This document shows positions 23,895 through 31,231 of a stretch of DNA of 64,000 nucleotides, piece after piece. The stretch lies in NCBI GenBank assembly GCA_029319145.1, contig CP119753.1:1116001-1180000 (forward strand), given 5' to 3'. This DNA comes from Microbacter sp. GSS18. Lineage in GTDB: Bacteria > Actinomycetota > Actinomycetes > Actinomycetales > Microbacteriaceae. The first letter of the stretch is position 1. Every line of letters begins with the position of its first letter. Under the pieces are notes generated by a model. The model made no database searches and was not told the origin of the DNA. It saw only the letters and a list, made by a program, of their open reading frames with translations. The position numbers and the translations under genes were made by a program.

Positions 23895-24845
23895 GTGGGG
23901 GAGCAGGCGGCCGGGCGGACGGCGCTTCCGGGCGCGCTCTCGGCGATCGGAGGAACGCCGATCGTGCGGCTCGACGCCGTCGTTCCGGCCGGCGCCGCGG
24001 AGGTCTGGGTCAAGCTCGAGGGGGCGAACCCGACGGGATCGTACAAGGACCGGATGGCGCTGTCGCTCGTGCGGGGAGCGCTCGGCCGCGGTGAGATCGC
24101 ACCCGGCGACACGCTCGTCGAGTACACCGGCGGCAGCACCGGCACATCGCTGGCTTTCGTGGCCGGCGTGCTGGGCATGGGCTTCACGGCGATCTTCTCC
24201 GACGCGTTCTCCATGAGCAAGAAGCAGGCGATGGAGGCCTTCGGCGCGACCGTGCTCGTCGAGCACAGCGACGACGGGCTCATCTCGACCGCGCTCGCGG
24301 AGCGGATGAGGCGGCGGGCCCACGAGGTCGCCGCGCAGCCGGGCCATCACTACGCCGACCAGTTCGGCTCATCGGACGTACCCCGCGGATACCGCCCCCT
24401 GGGGACCGAGATCGCCGACGCACTCGACGGCGCGGTCGACGTGCTGTGCGCCGCCGTCGGCACCGGCGGCGCGATCATGGGCACCCTCGGAGGGCTGCGC
24501 GATGCCGGCATCGATCCCACCGTCGTCGCGCTGGAACCGGAGCAGTCGCCCCTGCTGACCACGGGCCGCAGCGGCGCGCATGCGGTGGAGGGGATCGCGG
24601 TCTTCCCGGATCCGCCATTCGTGGATCGGGAGCAGATCGACCAGGTGCGCACGATCGACCAGGAGCGCGCCTTCGAGATGTGCCGGCTGCTCGCCCGCGC
24701 CGAGGGGATCTTCGGCGGCGCATCGACCGGGCTCAACGTCGCGGCGGCCGTCGACATCGCCACCGAGCTCGGTCCGGGACACCGCGTCGTGACCATCGCG
24801 TGCGACAGCGGGCTGAAGTACCTCGGCGGACGGGTCTACCCCTGA
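23895..24845 (+). CDS. Cysteine synthase family PLP enzyme
   Basis: This fold type II PLP enzyme resembles O-acetylserine or cystathionine beta-synthase-type lyases. The N-terminal SAIGGTPIVRL signature, the Schiff-base lysine K51 in GSYKDRM, the phosphate loop GTGGAIMG and the substrate loop YTGGSTGTS are visible in the 316-residue product. The usual cysteine synthase loop TSGNTG is replaced by TGGSTG, so the substrate may differ from O-acetylserine. No serine acetyltransferase gene is adjacent. GTG 23895 is chosen for its -10 spacing. Confidence 0.87.
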   Translation: MGEQAAGRTALPGALSAIGGTPIVRLDAVVPAGAAEVWVKLEGANPTGSYKDRMALSLVRGALGRGEIAPGDTLVEYTGGSTGTSLAFVAGVLGMGFTAIFSDAFSMSKKQAMEAFGATVLVEHSDDGLISTALAERMRRRAHEVAAQPGHHYADQFGSSDVPRGYRPLGTEIADALDGAVDVLCAAVGTGGAIMGTLGGLRDAGIDPTVVALEPEQSPLLTTGRSGAHAVEGIAVFPDPPFVDREQIDQVRTIDQERAFEMCRLLARAEGIFGGASTGLNVAAAVDIATELGPGHRVVTIACDSGLKYLGGRVYP

Positions 24846-24874
24846 CGCGCGGAGCCCGCCGGTTCCCGGGCGAC

Positions 24875-24880
24875 TAGAGT
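24875..24880 (+). promoter_or_regulatory. -10 box of the formylglycine-enzyme-like gene
   Basis: TAGAGT ends six bases before GTG 24887, which is the leaderless arrangement. Confidence 0.6.
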
Positions 24881-24886
24881 TCCCGG

Positions 24887-25633
24887 GTGACCGACTTCGA
24901 GATGGCCCGCATCGCCGGGGGAGAGGTGACGCTGCACGATGCCCGCCGCCGCACGCGGCGGGCGGTGAGCCTCGAGCCGTTCGAGATCGGCGTCTACCCG
25001 GTGACCGAGGAGCAGCTCGCCGAGGTGCTGGGCGTATCGGCCCGGCATCCGAACCAGCCCGCGACCGACGTCAGCTGGCTGCGGGCGGTGCACCTGTGCA
25101 ACGCGGCCTCGGAGTGGGAGGGCCTCGACCCCGCGTACACGTTCGACGGCGAGGACGTGACGTGGCATGTCGATGCCGACGGCTTCCGCCTGCCGACCGA
25201 AGCCGAGTGGGAGTTCGCGTGCCGGGCCGGTTCGACGGGAGCGCACTACGGCCCGCTCCCGGACGTCGCGTGGACCGCCGCGGACGGCGTCACGTCGCCC
25301 CAGGCCGTCGGGGGCAAGCTGCCGAATCTCAACGGCGTGTTCGACATGCTCGGGAACGTGTGGGAGTGGTGCTGGGACCTGCTCGACCCCGCCCGCTACG
25401 ACGAGTACCGCGTGTTCCGCGGCGGCGGGTTCGCCGACGACGCCTGGAGCGTCCGCGCATCGACACGACGCGGCGGCGCGCCGCGCATGCACCACGACGA
25501 CGTCGGGGTGCGGCTGGCCCGCGGCGGTTTCGACACGACGGATGCCGCCCAGGGCTGGTCTGCGGCTGCCGACCGCGAGCGGGCCGCGACCGAGGCGCCG
25601 CTGCCGCCCGGCTGGACGCCCCGAAAGCGCTGA
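24887..25633 (+). CDS. Formylglycine-generating-enzyme-like (SUMF1 fold) protein
   Basis: The 248-residue product shows the FGE-sulfatase fold landmarks: PFEIGVYPVTEEQ, RLPTEAEWEFACR, the GNVWEWCWD turn and the RGGGF strand. However, the RGGS-x-L-C-(5)-C region that supplies the catalytic copper-binding cysteines of true formylglycine-generating enzymes reads RGGGFADDAWSVRAS here, with no cysteine. It is therefore probably not a sulfatase activator and may be a binding or structural member of the fold. No sulfatase is encoded in the window. It has its own leaderless-type promoter. Confidence 0.85.
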   Translation: MTDFEMARIAGGEVTLHDARRRTRRAVSLEPFEIGVYPVTEEQLAEVLGVSARHPNQPATDVSWLRAVHLCNAASEWEGLDPAYTFDGEDVTWHVDADGFRLPTEAEWEFACRAGSTGAHYGPLPDVAWTAADGVTSPQAVGGKLPNLNGVFDMLGNVWEWCWDLLDPARYDEYRVFRGGGFADDAWSVRASTRRGGAPRMHHDDVGVRLARGGFDTTDAAQGWSAAADRERAATEAPLPPGWTPRKR

Positions 25634-25698
25634 CCGCCGTCGCGCAGGGGGGGGGACGCCGCACTCAGGAACGCGCGGCCGATCGCCGGGATCCCGAT

Positions 25699-25714
25699 AT
25701 GATGACTTCATCAT
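25699..25714. promoter_or_regulatory. Perfect inverted repeat over the arsR start, probable operator
   Basis: ATGATGA-CT-TCATCAT forms two seven-base arms around a two-base centre. It overlaps both the -10 box TATGAT (25698-25703) and the start codon at 25713. Bound repressor would block initiation, which suggests autoregulation of the arsR-sulP operon. Confidence 0.6.
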
Positions 25715-26090
25715 GCCATTCAGCAGTGAGCAGCGCCCGCTCTACGAGGTCAAGGCGAACCTCTTCAAGGGGCTCGCGCATCCCTTCCGCATCCGCATCC
25801 TCGAACTGCTCTCCGCGGCGGCAGAGGTCAGCGTCGCCGACCTTCAGCTCGAGACCGGTCTCGAGGCGTCGCACCTGTCGCAGCATCTGGCGGTCCTGCG
25901 GCGGCACCGACTGGTCACGTCGGAGCGGCGGGGGAGCCACGTCTACTACCGGCTCGCGAACCGGGACGTCGCCGAGCTTCTGGCCGTCGCCCGCAGGCTT
26001 CTGATCGACCTGCTGCAGGCCGACACGGGCCTGCTCGCGGATGCGGCATCGCTCCCGGAGATCGCCGCAGGCACGGGTCCGGCGCGGTGA
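25713..26090 (+). CDS. ArsR-family transcriptional regulator
   Basis: The 125-residue product is a winged-helix regulator of ArsR/SmtB size. It carries the family pattern LFKGLAHPFRIRILELL, a recognition-helix region (ETGLEASHLSQHLAVLR) and the wing RRGSHVYYRL. There are no CxC metal-binding cysteines, so it is not a classical arsenic or zinc sensor. Its stop overlaps the start of the SulP transporter gene by four bases, so it probably controls that transporter. A perfect inverted repeat covers its own start. Confidence 0.9.
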   Translation: MPFSSEQRPLYEVKANLFKGLAHPFRIRILELLSAAAEVSVADLQLETGLEASHLSQHLAVLRRHRLVTSERRGSHVYYRLANRDVAELLAVARRLLIDLLQADTGLLADAASLPEIAAGTGPAR

Positions 26091-27757
26091 CGGACGCCAC
26101 CGCGCCCTCGGCCGTCCGCAGGATGGCCACGCATCTGCGCAGTCTGCTGCCCTCTGGCGACGACTACCGCACCGCGAAGCGGACGTGGCGCCGCGACCTG
26201 ATCGCCGGCGTCACGGTCGGGATCGTGGCCCTTCCGCTCGCTCTCGGCTTCGGGATCTCATCGGGCGCGGGAGCCGAGGCGGGTCTCATCACCGCGATCG
26301 TCGCCGGGTTCGTCGCCGCCGTCTTCGGGGGCTCGAACGTGCAGGTGTCGGGTCCCACCGGCGCTATGGTGGTCGTGCTCGCGCCCATCGTCGCGTCGCA
26401 CGGGGTGGGAGCGGTCGCGCTCGTGAGCGTCATGGCCGGCATCCTCGTCCTCGCGGCGGGCGCGACCCGGCTGGGGCGGGCGGTGTCGTTCATCCCGTGG
26501 CCGGTGATCGAGGGATTCACCCTCGGCATCGCCGTCATCATCTTCCTGCAGCAGGTGCCCGCCCTCACGAGCCCCGAGGCGCACGGTGCGTCCCACACGA
26601 ACGTCGCGGTCGAAGCGGGGGAGTCCGTCGTCGGTGCCGATCCGGGGTACCTCCTGTGGTCGCTCGGCGCCGTCGCGATCGTGGCGGCGTGCATGCTGCT
26701 GCTGCCGAGGCTGCATCGGGCGATCCCGGGGTCGCTCGTCGGCATCGTCGTGGTGACGCTGCTTTCGCTGGTCGTTCCGTCGCCGCTGCGCGTGATCGGC
26801 GACCTGCCGCACTCCCTGCCCGCACCCGCGGTCCCCGCGTGGGACCTCACGACCCTCTCGGCCCTCGCGTTGCCCGCCGTCACCGTCGCCGCGCTGGCGG
26901 CGATCGAGTCGCTGCTGTCGGCGCGGGTGGCGGCATCCCTCGCCGACACCGGCCCCTACAGCCCCGACCGCGAGCTCGTGGGGCAGGGCCTCGCGTCGGT
27001 CGCGGCGGGGCTGTTCGGCGGCATGCCCGCCACCGGCGCGATCGCCCGCACGGCGGTGAACGTCCGGGCCGGCGGCCGGACGCGCATCGCCGCCGTCACG
27101 CACGCGCTCGTCCTGCTGATCGTGGTGCTCGCGGTGGCGCAGCCGGTGGGCCTGATCCCGCTCGCAGCACTGTCGGCCGTCCTCATGGTCACGGCCGTCC
27201 GCATGGTGCATGTGGCGACGGTGTCGTCGATCCTGCGGTCGACGAGGGCGGATGCCGCGGCCTTCGTGATCACCGCGATCGTGACCGTCTCGGTCGACCT
27301 GATCGTCGCCGTCGTGATCGGCATCGCTGTCGCCGGCGTCTTCGCGATCCGCAGCATGGCGCGGGCGACCGGCGTGCACCGCGAGCAGATCGCGGGGGAG
27401 CCGCAGCCGGGGGACGAGCGCATCGCGATCGTGCGCCTGGACGGTCCCCTGTTCTTCGCCGCCGCCGACCGCGTCGAGAGCGAGGTCACGTCGCTCGGGG
27501 GAGTGTCGGTCGTGATCCTGCGGATGTCGCAGCTCGAACTCGTCGACGCCACCGGCGCCCGCATCCTCACCGAGATCGTGCAGCGTCTCGAGCGCGACGG
27601 CGTCACCGTGCTGATCAAGGGCGTCCGCGAGGGCCATGAGGAGCTGTTCCGCACCGTCGGCGTCCTCGACGCGCTGCGCCACCACAAGCACCTGTTCACG
27701 ACGCTGCCGGACGCGATCGCGCACGCGCGCAGCCACGTCGAGCGCGAAGCGGCCTGA
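26087..27757 (+). CDS. SulP-family anion transporter with STAS domain
   Basis: The 556-residue protein has about ten to twelve membrane segments between residues 35 and 425, with the family motif VSGPTGAMVV early in the core and GMPATGAIART in the second repeat. It ends with a cytoplasmic STAS domain (about 440-550, with LSQLELVDATGARIL-like features). SulP proteins carry sulfate, bicarbonate or other anions, and the substrate here is unknown. The GTG start overlaps the arsR stop, giving a two-gene operon under probable ArsR control. No carbonic anhydrase or sulfur-assimilation gene is adjacent. Confidence 0.93.
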   Translation: MTDATAPSAVRRMATHLRSLLPSGDDYRTAKRTWRRDLIAGVTVGIVALPLALGFGISSGAGAEAGLITAIVAGFVAAVFGGSNVQVSGPTGAMVVVLAPIVASHGVGAVALVSVMAGILVLAAGATRLGRAVSFIPWPVIEGFTLGIAVIIFLQQVPALTSPEAHGASHTNVAVEAGESVVGADPGYLLWSLGAVAIVAACMLLLPRLHRAIPGSLVGIVVVTLLSLVVPSPLRVIGDLPHSLPAPAVPAWDLTTLSALALPAVTVAALAAIESLLSARVAASLADTGPYSPDRELVGQGLASVAAGLFGGMPATGAIARTAVNVRAGGRTRIAAVTHALVLLIVVLAVAQPVGLIPLAALSAVLMVTAVRMVHVATVSSILRSTRADAAAFVITAIVTVSVDLIVAVVIGIAVAGVFAIRSMARATGVHREQIAGEPQPGDERIAIVRLDGPLFFAAADRVESEVTSLGGVSVVILRMSQLELVDATGARILTEIVQRLERDGVTVLIKGVREGHEELFRTVGVLDALRHHKHLFTTLPDAIAHARSHVEREAA

Positions 27758-27867
27758 GCTCCGCGTCCGGCGAGGTGCCGACGGCGACGACCGACGGCGG
27801 CATCGCTCGGAGTGTGCCACGATGACTGCGTGTCGACGTACGACGATCTGCGGGGGACGAGGACACG

Positions 27868-28626
27868 ATGAGCGATCTCCCCGTCGTCTCACCGTGGTTC
27901 CGGGTGACGCCCGTCGACAGCCGCGTGACGCGCATCGAGGAGCCCTACGCCGACCCGTGGGTCTCGGCGAACAGCTGGCACGTGCGCGGGCGGGATGTCG
28001 ATGTCGTGTTCGACACCGGCCTGGGAGTGCTCTCGCTGCGCGACGAACTGGTGTCGCGGTTCGGGCGGGAGCCCGTGGCGATCCTGTCCCACGCTCACCT
28101 CGACCACATGGGGTCCGCCCACGAGTTCGCCGAGTGCTGGGCGCACGAGCGCGAGCCGACCGAGGAGCCGGGTCGGGGAACGCTTTCCGGCAGCCGTCTG
28201 CTGCAGATCCTCGGCACGGACGCGATGGGTGACGGCGGGCCGGCCGAGGTCATGCTCACGGCGCTTCCGCATGACGGCTACGACATCGACGGATACGAGC
28301 TCCGCCCGGTCCGCCCGACGAGACGCCTGCGGGACGGCGACCGGATCGACCTGGGGGAGCGGACCCTGACCGTTCTGCACCTTCCCGGTCATACCCCGGG
28401 GAGTATCGGACTCCAGGACGAAGGGAATCGCATCCTCTTCACCGGCGACGTCGTCTACGAGCCGATCGAGGACCTGCTCGACGACCTCGCCGGCAGCGAC
28501 GTCGACCAGTACCGGGTGAGCATGCGCCGCCTGGCGCGTCTTGACGTCGACATCGTGCATCCGGGTCACGGCGAGAGCTTCAGCGGAGGACGTCTGAGAG
28601 AACTCATCGCGGAATACCTCCGGTAG
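27868..28626 (+). CDS. MBL-fold metallo-hydrolase
   Basis: The 252-residue product has the metallo-beta-lactamase-fold signature SHAHLDHMGS (H75, H77, D79, H80), a second metal histidine in LHLPGHTPGS, an aspartate in FTGDVVYE and a final histidine in VHPGHGES. This arrangement fits the glyoxalase II-like or quorum-lactonase-like branch, and the true substrate is unknown. ACGAGGA precedes the ATG by seven bases. It is the last gene on the left side of dif, whose core begins 84 bases after its stop. Confidence 0.9.
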   Translation: MSDLPVVSPWFRVTPVDSRVTRIEEPYADPWVSANSWHVRGRDVDVVFDTGLGVLSLRDELVSRFGREPVAILSHAHLDHMGSAHEFAECWAHEREPTEEPGRGTLSGSRLLQILGTDAMGDGGPAEVMLTALPHDGYDIDGYELRPVRPTRRLRDGDRIDLGERTLTVLHLPGHTPGSIGLQDEGNRILFTGDVVYEPIEDLLDDLAGSDVDQYRVSMRRLARLDVDIVHPGHGESFSGGRLRELIAEYLR

Positions 28627-28664
28627 ACGCGCCGTGCGCACGCGATGGACGCGCCGAGGGGAGG

Positions 28665-28684
28665 GCTCGCAACCCTCTGCGAGC
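28665..28684 (+). terminator. Short hairpin after the MBL hydrolase gene
   Basis: GCTCGCA (28665-28671) pairs with TGCGAGC (28678-28684) around a six-base loop. It is a weak terminator candidate just before dif. Confidence 0.4.
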
Positions 28685-28709
28685 GAGCCTGCCGCGGGTT
28701 CCCGGCGCG

Positions 28710-28737
28710 AGTTGACATAATGTGCATTATCGGCGAT
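28710..28737 (-). other. dif: dif site (XerC/XerD chromosome dimer resolution)
   Basis: Read on the minus strand, this 28-base site consists of ATCG, then CCGATAAT, the centre GC, then ACATTATGTCAA and CT. As I remember it, the published actinobacterial dif consensus has the same CCGATAAT and ACATTATGTCAA blocks, separated by two variable bases and flanked by less conserved positions. Only two outer flanking positions differ here. The core forms a palindrome (ATAATG-TG-CATTAT on the plus strand) with eleven-base recombinase arms, and it is an A/T-rich island in a very G/C-rich intergenic region. XerC and XerD would act here under FtsK control. GGGGGAG polarity and majority gene strand both switch at this point. 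Confidence 0.93.
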
Positions 28738-28788
28738 TACCATGCTCCAGCGGTTTCGGCGCCACGTGCGGGAATCCCTCTCGAGCGC

Positions 28789-29187
28789 TCACATCGCCGA
28801 CGCGACGTCGGTTCGCGAGAAGTCGTCGCCCTTGTACAGCAGCGGGACGTCGAGGTGCTTGGACAGCGCGTACGAGAAGCAGTCACCGAAGTTCAGCCCC
28901 GCGTCGTGCCGGCCCTTCCCGAAGCGCCGCCAGGCCGACGTCGCGAGAGAAGCCTGCGCGTCGTCCACCGCCACCACGTGCGCGCCGAGTCGCGTGAGCA
29001 GCCGATCCAGGTCGGCAGCCGCTTCCGTGCCCTGCCGACCCTCCACGACGATCCTCGCCTCGACCAGGGTGGCGGCGCTCACGCTGACGTCACCGGCGTG
29101 GGCTGCGAGCACCGAGGCGAAGGCGCGCGCGTCGGCCTCGCCGAAGACGACGGCCACGAGGGCGGACGTATCAGCCACGAGGCCCAT
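28789..29187 (-). CDS. vapC: VapC-type PIN-domain toxin
   Basis: The 132-residue product is a PIN-domain ribonuclease of a type II toxin-antitoxin pair. The acidic active-site residues are D6 (VADTSAL), E43 (LVEARIV), D102 (FGDCFSYAL) and D121/D122. VapC proteins cleave tRNA or rRNA when released from the antitoxin. The ATG shares one base with the vapB stop. The 3' end lies 51 bases from dif. Confidence 0.92.
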   Translation of the reverse strand: MGLVADTSALVAVVFGEADARAFASVLAAHAGDVSVSAATLVEARIVVEGRQGTEAAADLDRLLTRLGAHVVAVDDAQASLATSAWRRFGKGRHDAGLNFGDCFSYALSKHLDVPLLYKGDDFSRTDVASAM

Positions 29188-29441
29188 CAGGCCGGCAGTC
29201 CATCCTCGTCGTAGCCGACGATCTCATCCGCGCCGCGGTCATCGAGACTGCGTCGGCTGCGCCCACGCGCGATGATCGCATCGAGCTCATCGCGAACAGC
29301 CTGCTCCGCGCCGCTCGCACGCACGCGGCGCAGCCGCTCCTCCATCGCGATGCGCGCCGCCACGGTGATGCTCTCCCCCGTGGCAGCCGCAAGCTCGCGC
29401 GCGATCCGGTCGGTCTCCGGATCCTTGATGTTGAGGGCCAT
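29187..29441 (-). CDS. vapB: VapB-type antitoxin
   Basis: The 84-residue product begins MALNIKDPETDRIARELA, the pattern of the Rv0623-like VapB antitoxins, with a ribbon-helix-helix-like N-terminus and an acidic C-terminal tail (DEIVGYDEDGLPA) that would occlude VapC. It precedes vapC in the operon. The ATG at 29441 lies six bases after TAGAAT, so the message is probably leaderless. A pair of direct repeats just upstream is a plausible binding site for the VapBC complex. Confidence 0.9.
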   Translation of the reverse strand: MALNIKDPETDRIARELAAATGESITVAARIAMEERLRRVRASGAEQAVRDELDAIIARGRSRRSLDDRGADEIVGYDEDGLPA

Positions 29442-29447
29442 GCCGAG

Positions 29448-29453
29448 ATTCTA
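29448..29453 (-). promoter_or_regulatory. -10 box of vapB
   Basis: TAGAAT on the minus strand ends six bases before ATG 29441. Confidence 0.6.
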
Positions 29454-29458
29454 CCCGA

Positions 29459-29489
29459 TGAGGAAGAAAAGCATCCCTTGAGGAAGAAA
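29459..29489 (-). promoter_or_regulatory. Two 11-bp direct repeats upstream of vapB, possible operator
   Basis: TTTCTTCCTCA occurs at 29479-29489 and 29459-29469 on the minus strand. The copies are 20 bases apart, about two helical turns, and flank the expected -35 region of vapB. The 90-base spacer is shared with the divergent AEC transporter gene. Confidence 0.55.
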
Positions 29490-29519
29490 CTCATGGCGAT
29501 GGCGTCGCGCGCGGGCTTC

Positions 29520-29525
29520 TAGGCT
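29520..29525 (+). promoter_or_regulatory. -10 box of the AEC transporter gene
   Basis: TAGGCT ends six bases before ATG 29532. Confidence 0.6.
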
Positions 29526-29531
29526 CGGAGC

Positions 29532-30452
29532 ATGCTCGCTTCGCTCACCGGCTTCGTCGTGGTCGGTGTCGCGATCCTCGTGGGCTACATCATCGGGCGC
29601 ATCGATCTCCTCGGCGAGCACGCGCGTCCCGTGCTGGCCCGCCTGACGTTCTTCGTGCTGTCGCCGTTCCTGCTGTTCGTCGTGCTCGCCGAGGCGGATG
29701 TCCGCACCCTCTTCTCGGCCCTGCTGCCGGTGTCCTTCATCGCCTCCGTGGCGGCCTTCGTCGTCTTCATCGTCGTCGCGCGCTTCGTGTGGCACCGGTC
29801 GATCGGCGACGTCGTCATCGGAGCGCTCAGCGCCGGCCAGGTCAACTCCAACAACATCGGCATCCCGCTGTCGCTGTATCTGCTCGGCAGCGCCGCATAT
29901 CCGGCCCCGGTCATCCTGATGCAGCTCCTGGTGTTCACGCCCGTCACGATGGCGGTGCTCGACGCCGTCGCCTTCGGGCGCTCATCTGCGGGCCGCACGC
30001 TGGTGCGCACCGTCACCAACCCCATCGTGATCGGCTCCGCGCTCGGCGCGATCGTGTCGGTGAGCGGGCTCGAGTTCCCGCCGATCGTCATCGAGCCGCT
30101 GCGGCTCATCGCCGACGCGTGCGTGCCCGTCCTGCTCATCAGCTACGGAATGTCGCTGTACGGCCAGCGCGTGCTCGGCCCGAGCGGCCGACGCCGCGAC
30201 ATCGTCCTGGCGACCCTGCTCAAGCTCGTCGCCATGCCCCTCGTCGCGTGGGCCGTGGCGCATTTCATCTTCGGCCTGCCTGCCCACGACACCCTCGTCG
30301 TGACGGTGCTCGCAGCCCTCCCGACGGCGCAGAACGTCTTCAACTACTCGCAGCGCTACGGCCTCGGCGAGACGATCTCACGGGATACCGTTTTCCTCAC
30401 GACGATCGCGTGCGTTCCCGTCATCCTCGTGATCACTGTTCTGCTGGGATGA
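29532..30452 (+). CDS. AEC-family (auxin efflux carrier-like) transporter
   Basis: The 306-residue protein has about ten hydrophobic segments in two halves, with the NSNNIGIPL motif in the middle and the C-terminal half ending LPTAQNVFNYSQRYG. These are typical of the AEC or malate permease-like family, which exports organic acids and similar anions. The substrate is unknown. The start ATG 29532 fits a leaderless promoter. It is divergent from vapBC and is the first plus-strand gene beyond dif. Confidence 0.88.
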   Translation: MLASLTGFVVVGVAILVGYIIGRIDLLGEHARPVLARLTFFVLSPFLLFVVLAEADVRTLFSALLPVSFIASVAAFVVFIVVARFVWHRSIGDVVIGALSAGQVNSNNIGIPLSLYLLGSAAYPAPVILMQLLVFTPVTMAVLDAVAFGRSSAGRTLVRTVTNPIVIGSALGAIVSVSGLEFPPIVIEPLRLIADACVPVLLISYGMSLYGQRVLGPSGRRRDIVLATLLKLVAMPLVAWAVAHFIFGLPAHDTLVVTVLAALPTAQNVFNYSQRYGLGETISRDTVFLTTIACVPVILVITVLLG

Positions 30453-30619
30453 GCACGGTCGTCCGCCCCGCGGGGCCCGCCGCGACACCCGAGCCGCTCC
30501 CCCGGCACCGCCGCGTCGGCCCCGACACAGGACACGGGACCTTCGATCCCCCGTTCGCGTGCCGGGCGCCACTAGACTCCGAGTGCATCATTCCCAGGGA
30601 ACTCTCAGAAAGGACCCCC

Positions 30620-31177
30620 ATGTCCACCGAACCCTCGGTCGAGAAGTCCGCGGTCAACGCCGTCCGGACGGCTCTCGGCATCGGCGGCGTGCTCGCCGTC
30701 ATCATCGGCATCCTCATCCTCGTGTGGCCCGGCAAGACCGCCATGGTGGTCACCGCGATCATCGCGATCTACGCGATCGCCGCGGGTCTGGTCTATGCCG
30801 GACTCGGCATCTTCTCGAAGACGAAGGGCGGATGGTCGCGCGTCGGCCACATCGCGCTCGGCATCCTGTTCATCATCGCGGGTGTCGTGGCCTTCCTGAA
30901 CCTCAGCCAGACGACCGCGTGGCTCGCGATCTTCCTCGGCATCCTCGTCGGCATCATGTGGATCATCGAGGGCGTCGTGGCGCTCTCGACGCTCGGCGAT
31001 GTGTCGTCGAAGGGCTGGACGATCTTCTTCGCGATCCTCAGCATCATCGCCGGCATCGTGCTGCTGTTCTCGCCGATCTGGGGCGCCGTCGTGCTCTGGT
31101 GGCTGCTGGGCATCTCGCTCGTCGTGCTCGGCATCATCCAGATCGTGCGCGCGTTCACGTTCGGCAAGAACGTCTGA
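30620..31177 (+). CDS. HdeD/DUF308-family membrane protein
   Basis: The 185-residue product has six hydrophobic segments in three pairs with repeated G-rich turns (ALGIGGVLAVIIGILIL, ALGILFIIAGVVAF, LSIIAGIVLLFSP), the triplicated hairpin pattern of the DUF308 or HdeD family linked to acid resistance in enterics. Its role in actinobacteria is unclear. AGAAAGGA precedes ATG 30620. A TAGACT box at 30572-30577 would give a leader of about 40 bases. It ends at a strong bidirectional hairpin. Confidence 0.88.
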   Translation: MSTEPSVEKSAVNAVRTALGIGGVLAVIIGILILVWPGKTAMVVTAIIAIYAIAAGLVYAGLGIFSKTKGGWSRVGHIALGILFIIAGVVAFLNLSQTTAWLAIFLGILVGIMWIIEGVVALSTLGDVSSKGWTIFFAILSIIAGIVLLFSPIWGAVVLWWLLGISLVVLGIIQIVRAFTFGKNV

Positions 31178-31190
31178 CACGGTCGACACG

Positions 31191-31227
31191 GCGAAGGGCC
31201 CCGGGGATCCGCCCCGGGGCCCTTCGC
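31191..31227. terminator. Bidirectional hairpin terminator
   Basis: Perfect 16-base arms at 31191-31206 and 31212-31227 surround a five-base loop. It lies between the convergent HdeD-like and S9 peptidase genes and can serve both. Confidence 0.88.
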
Positions 31228-31231
31228 TCGT

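Noticed and set aside
28712..28717. TTGACA, a perfect -35 box
   Set aside because: It is part of the dif site, has no good -10 box at 17 bases and no gene start downstream on the plus strand. I regard it as recombinase binding sequence, not a promoter.
28710..29489. A complete dif-integrated mobile element carrying vapBC
   Set aside because: Only one dif-like site is present in the window and no integrase gene is found, so there is no evidence of element boundaries.
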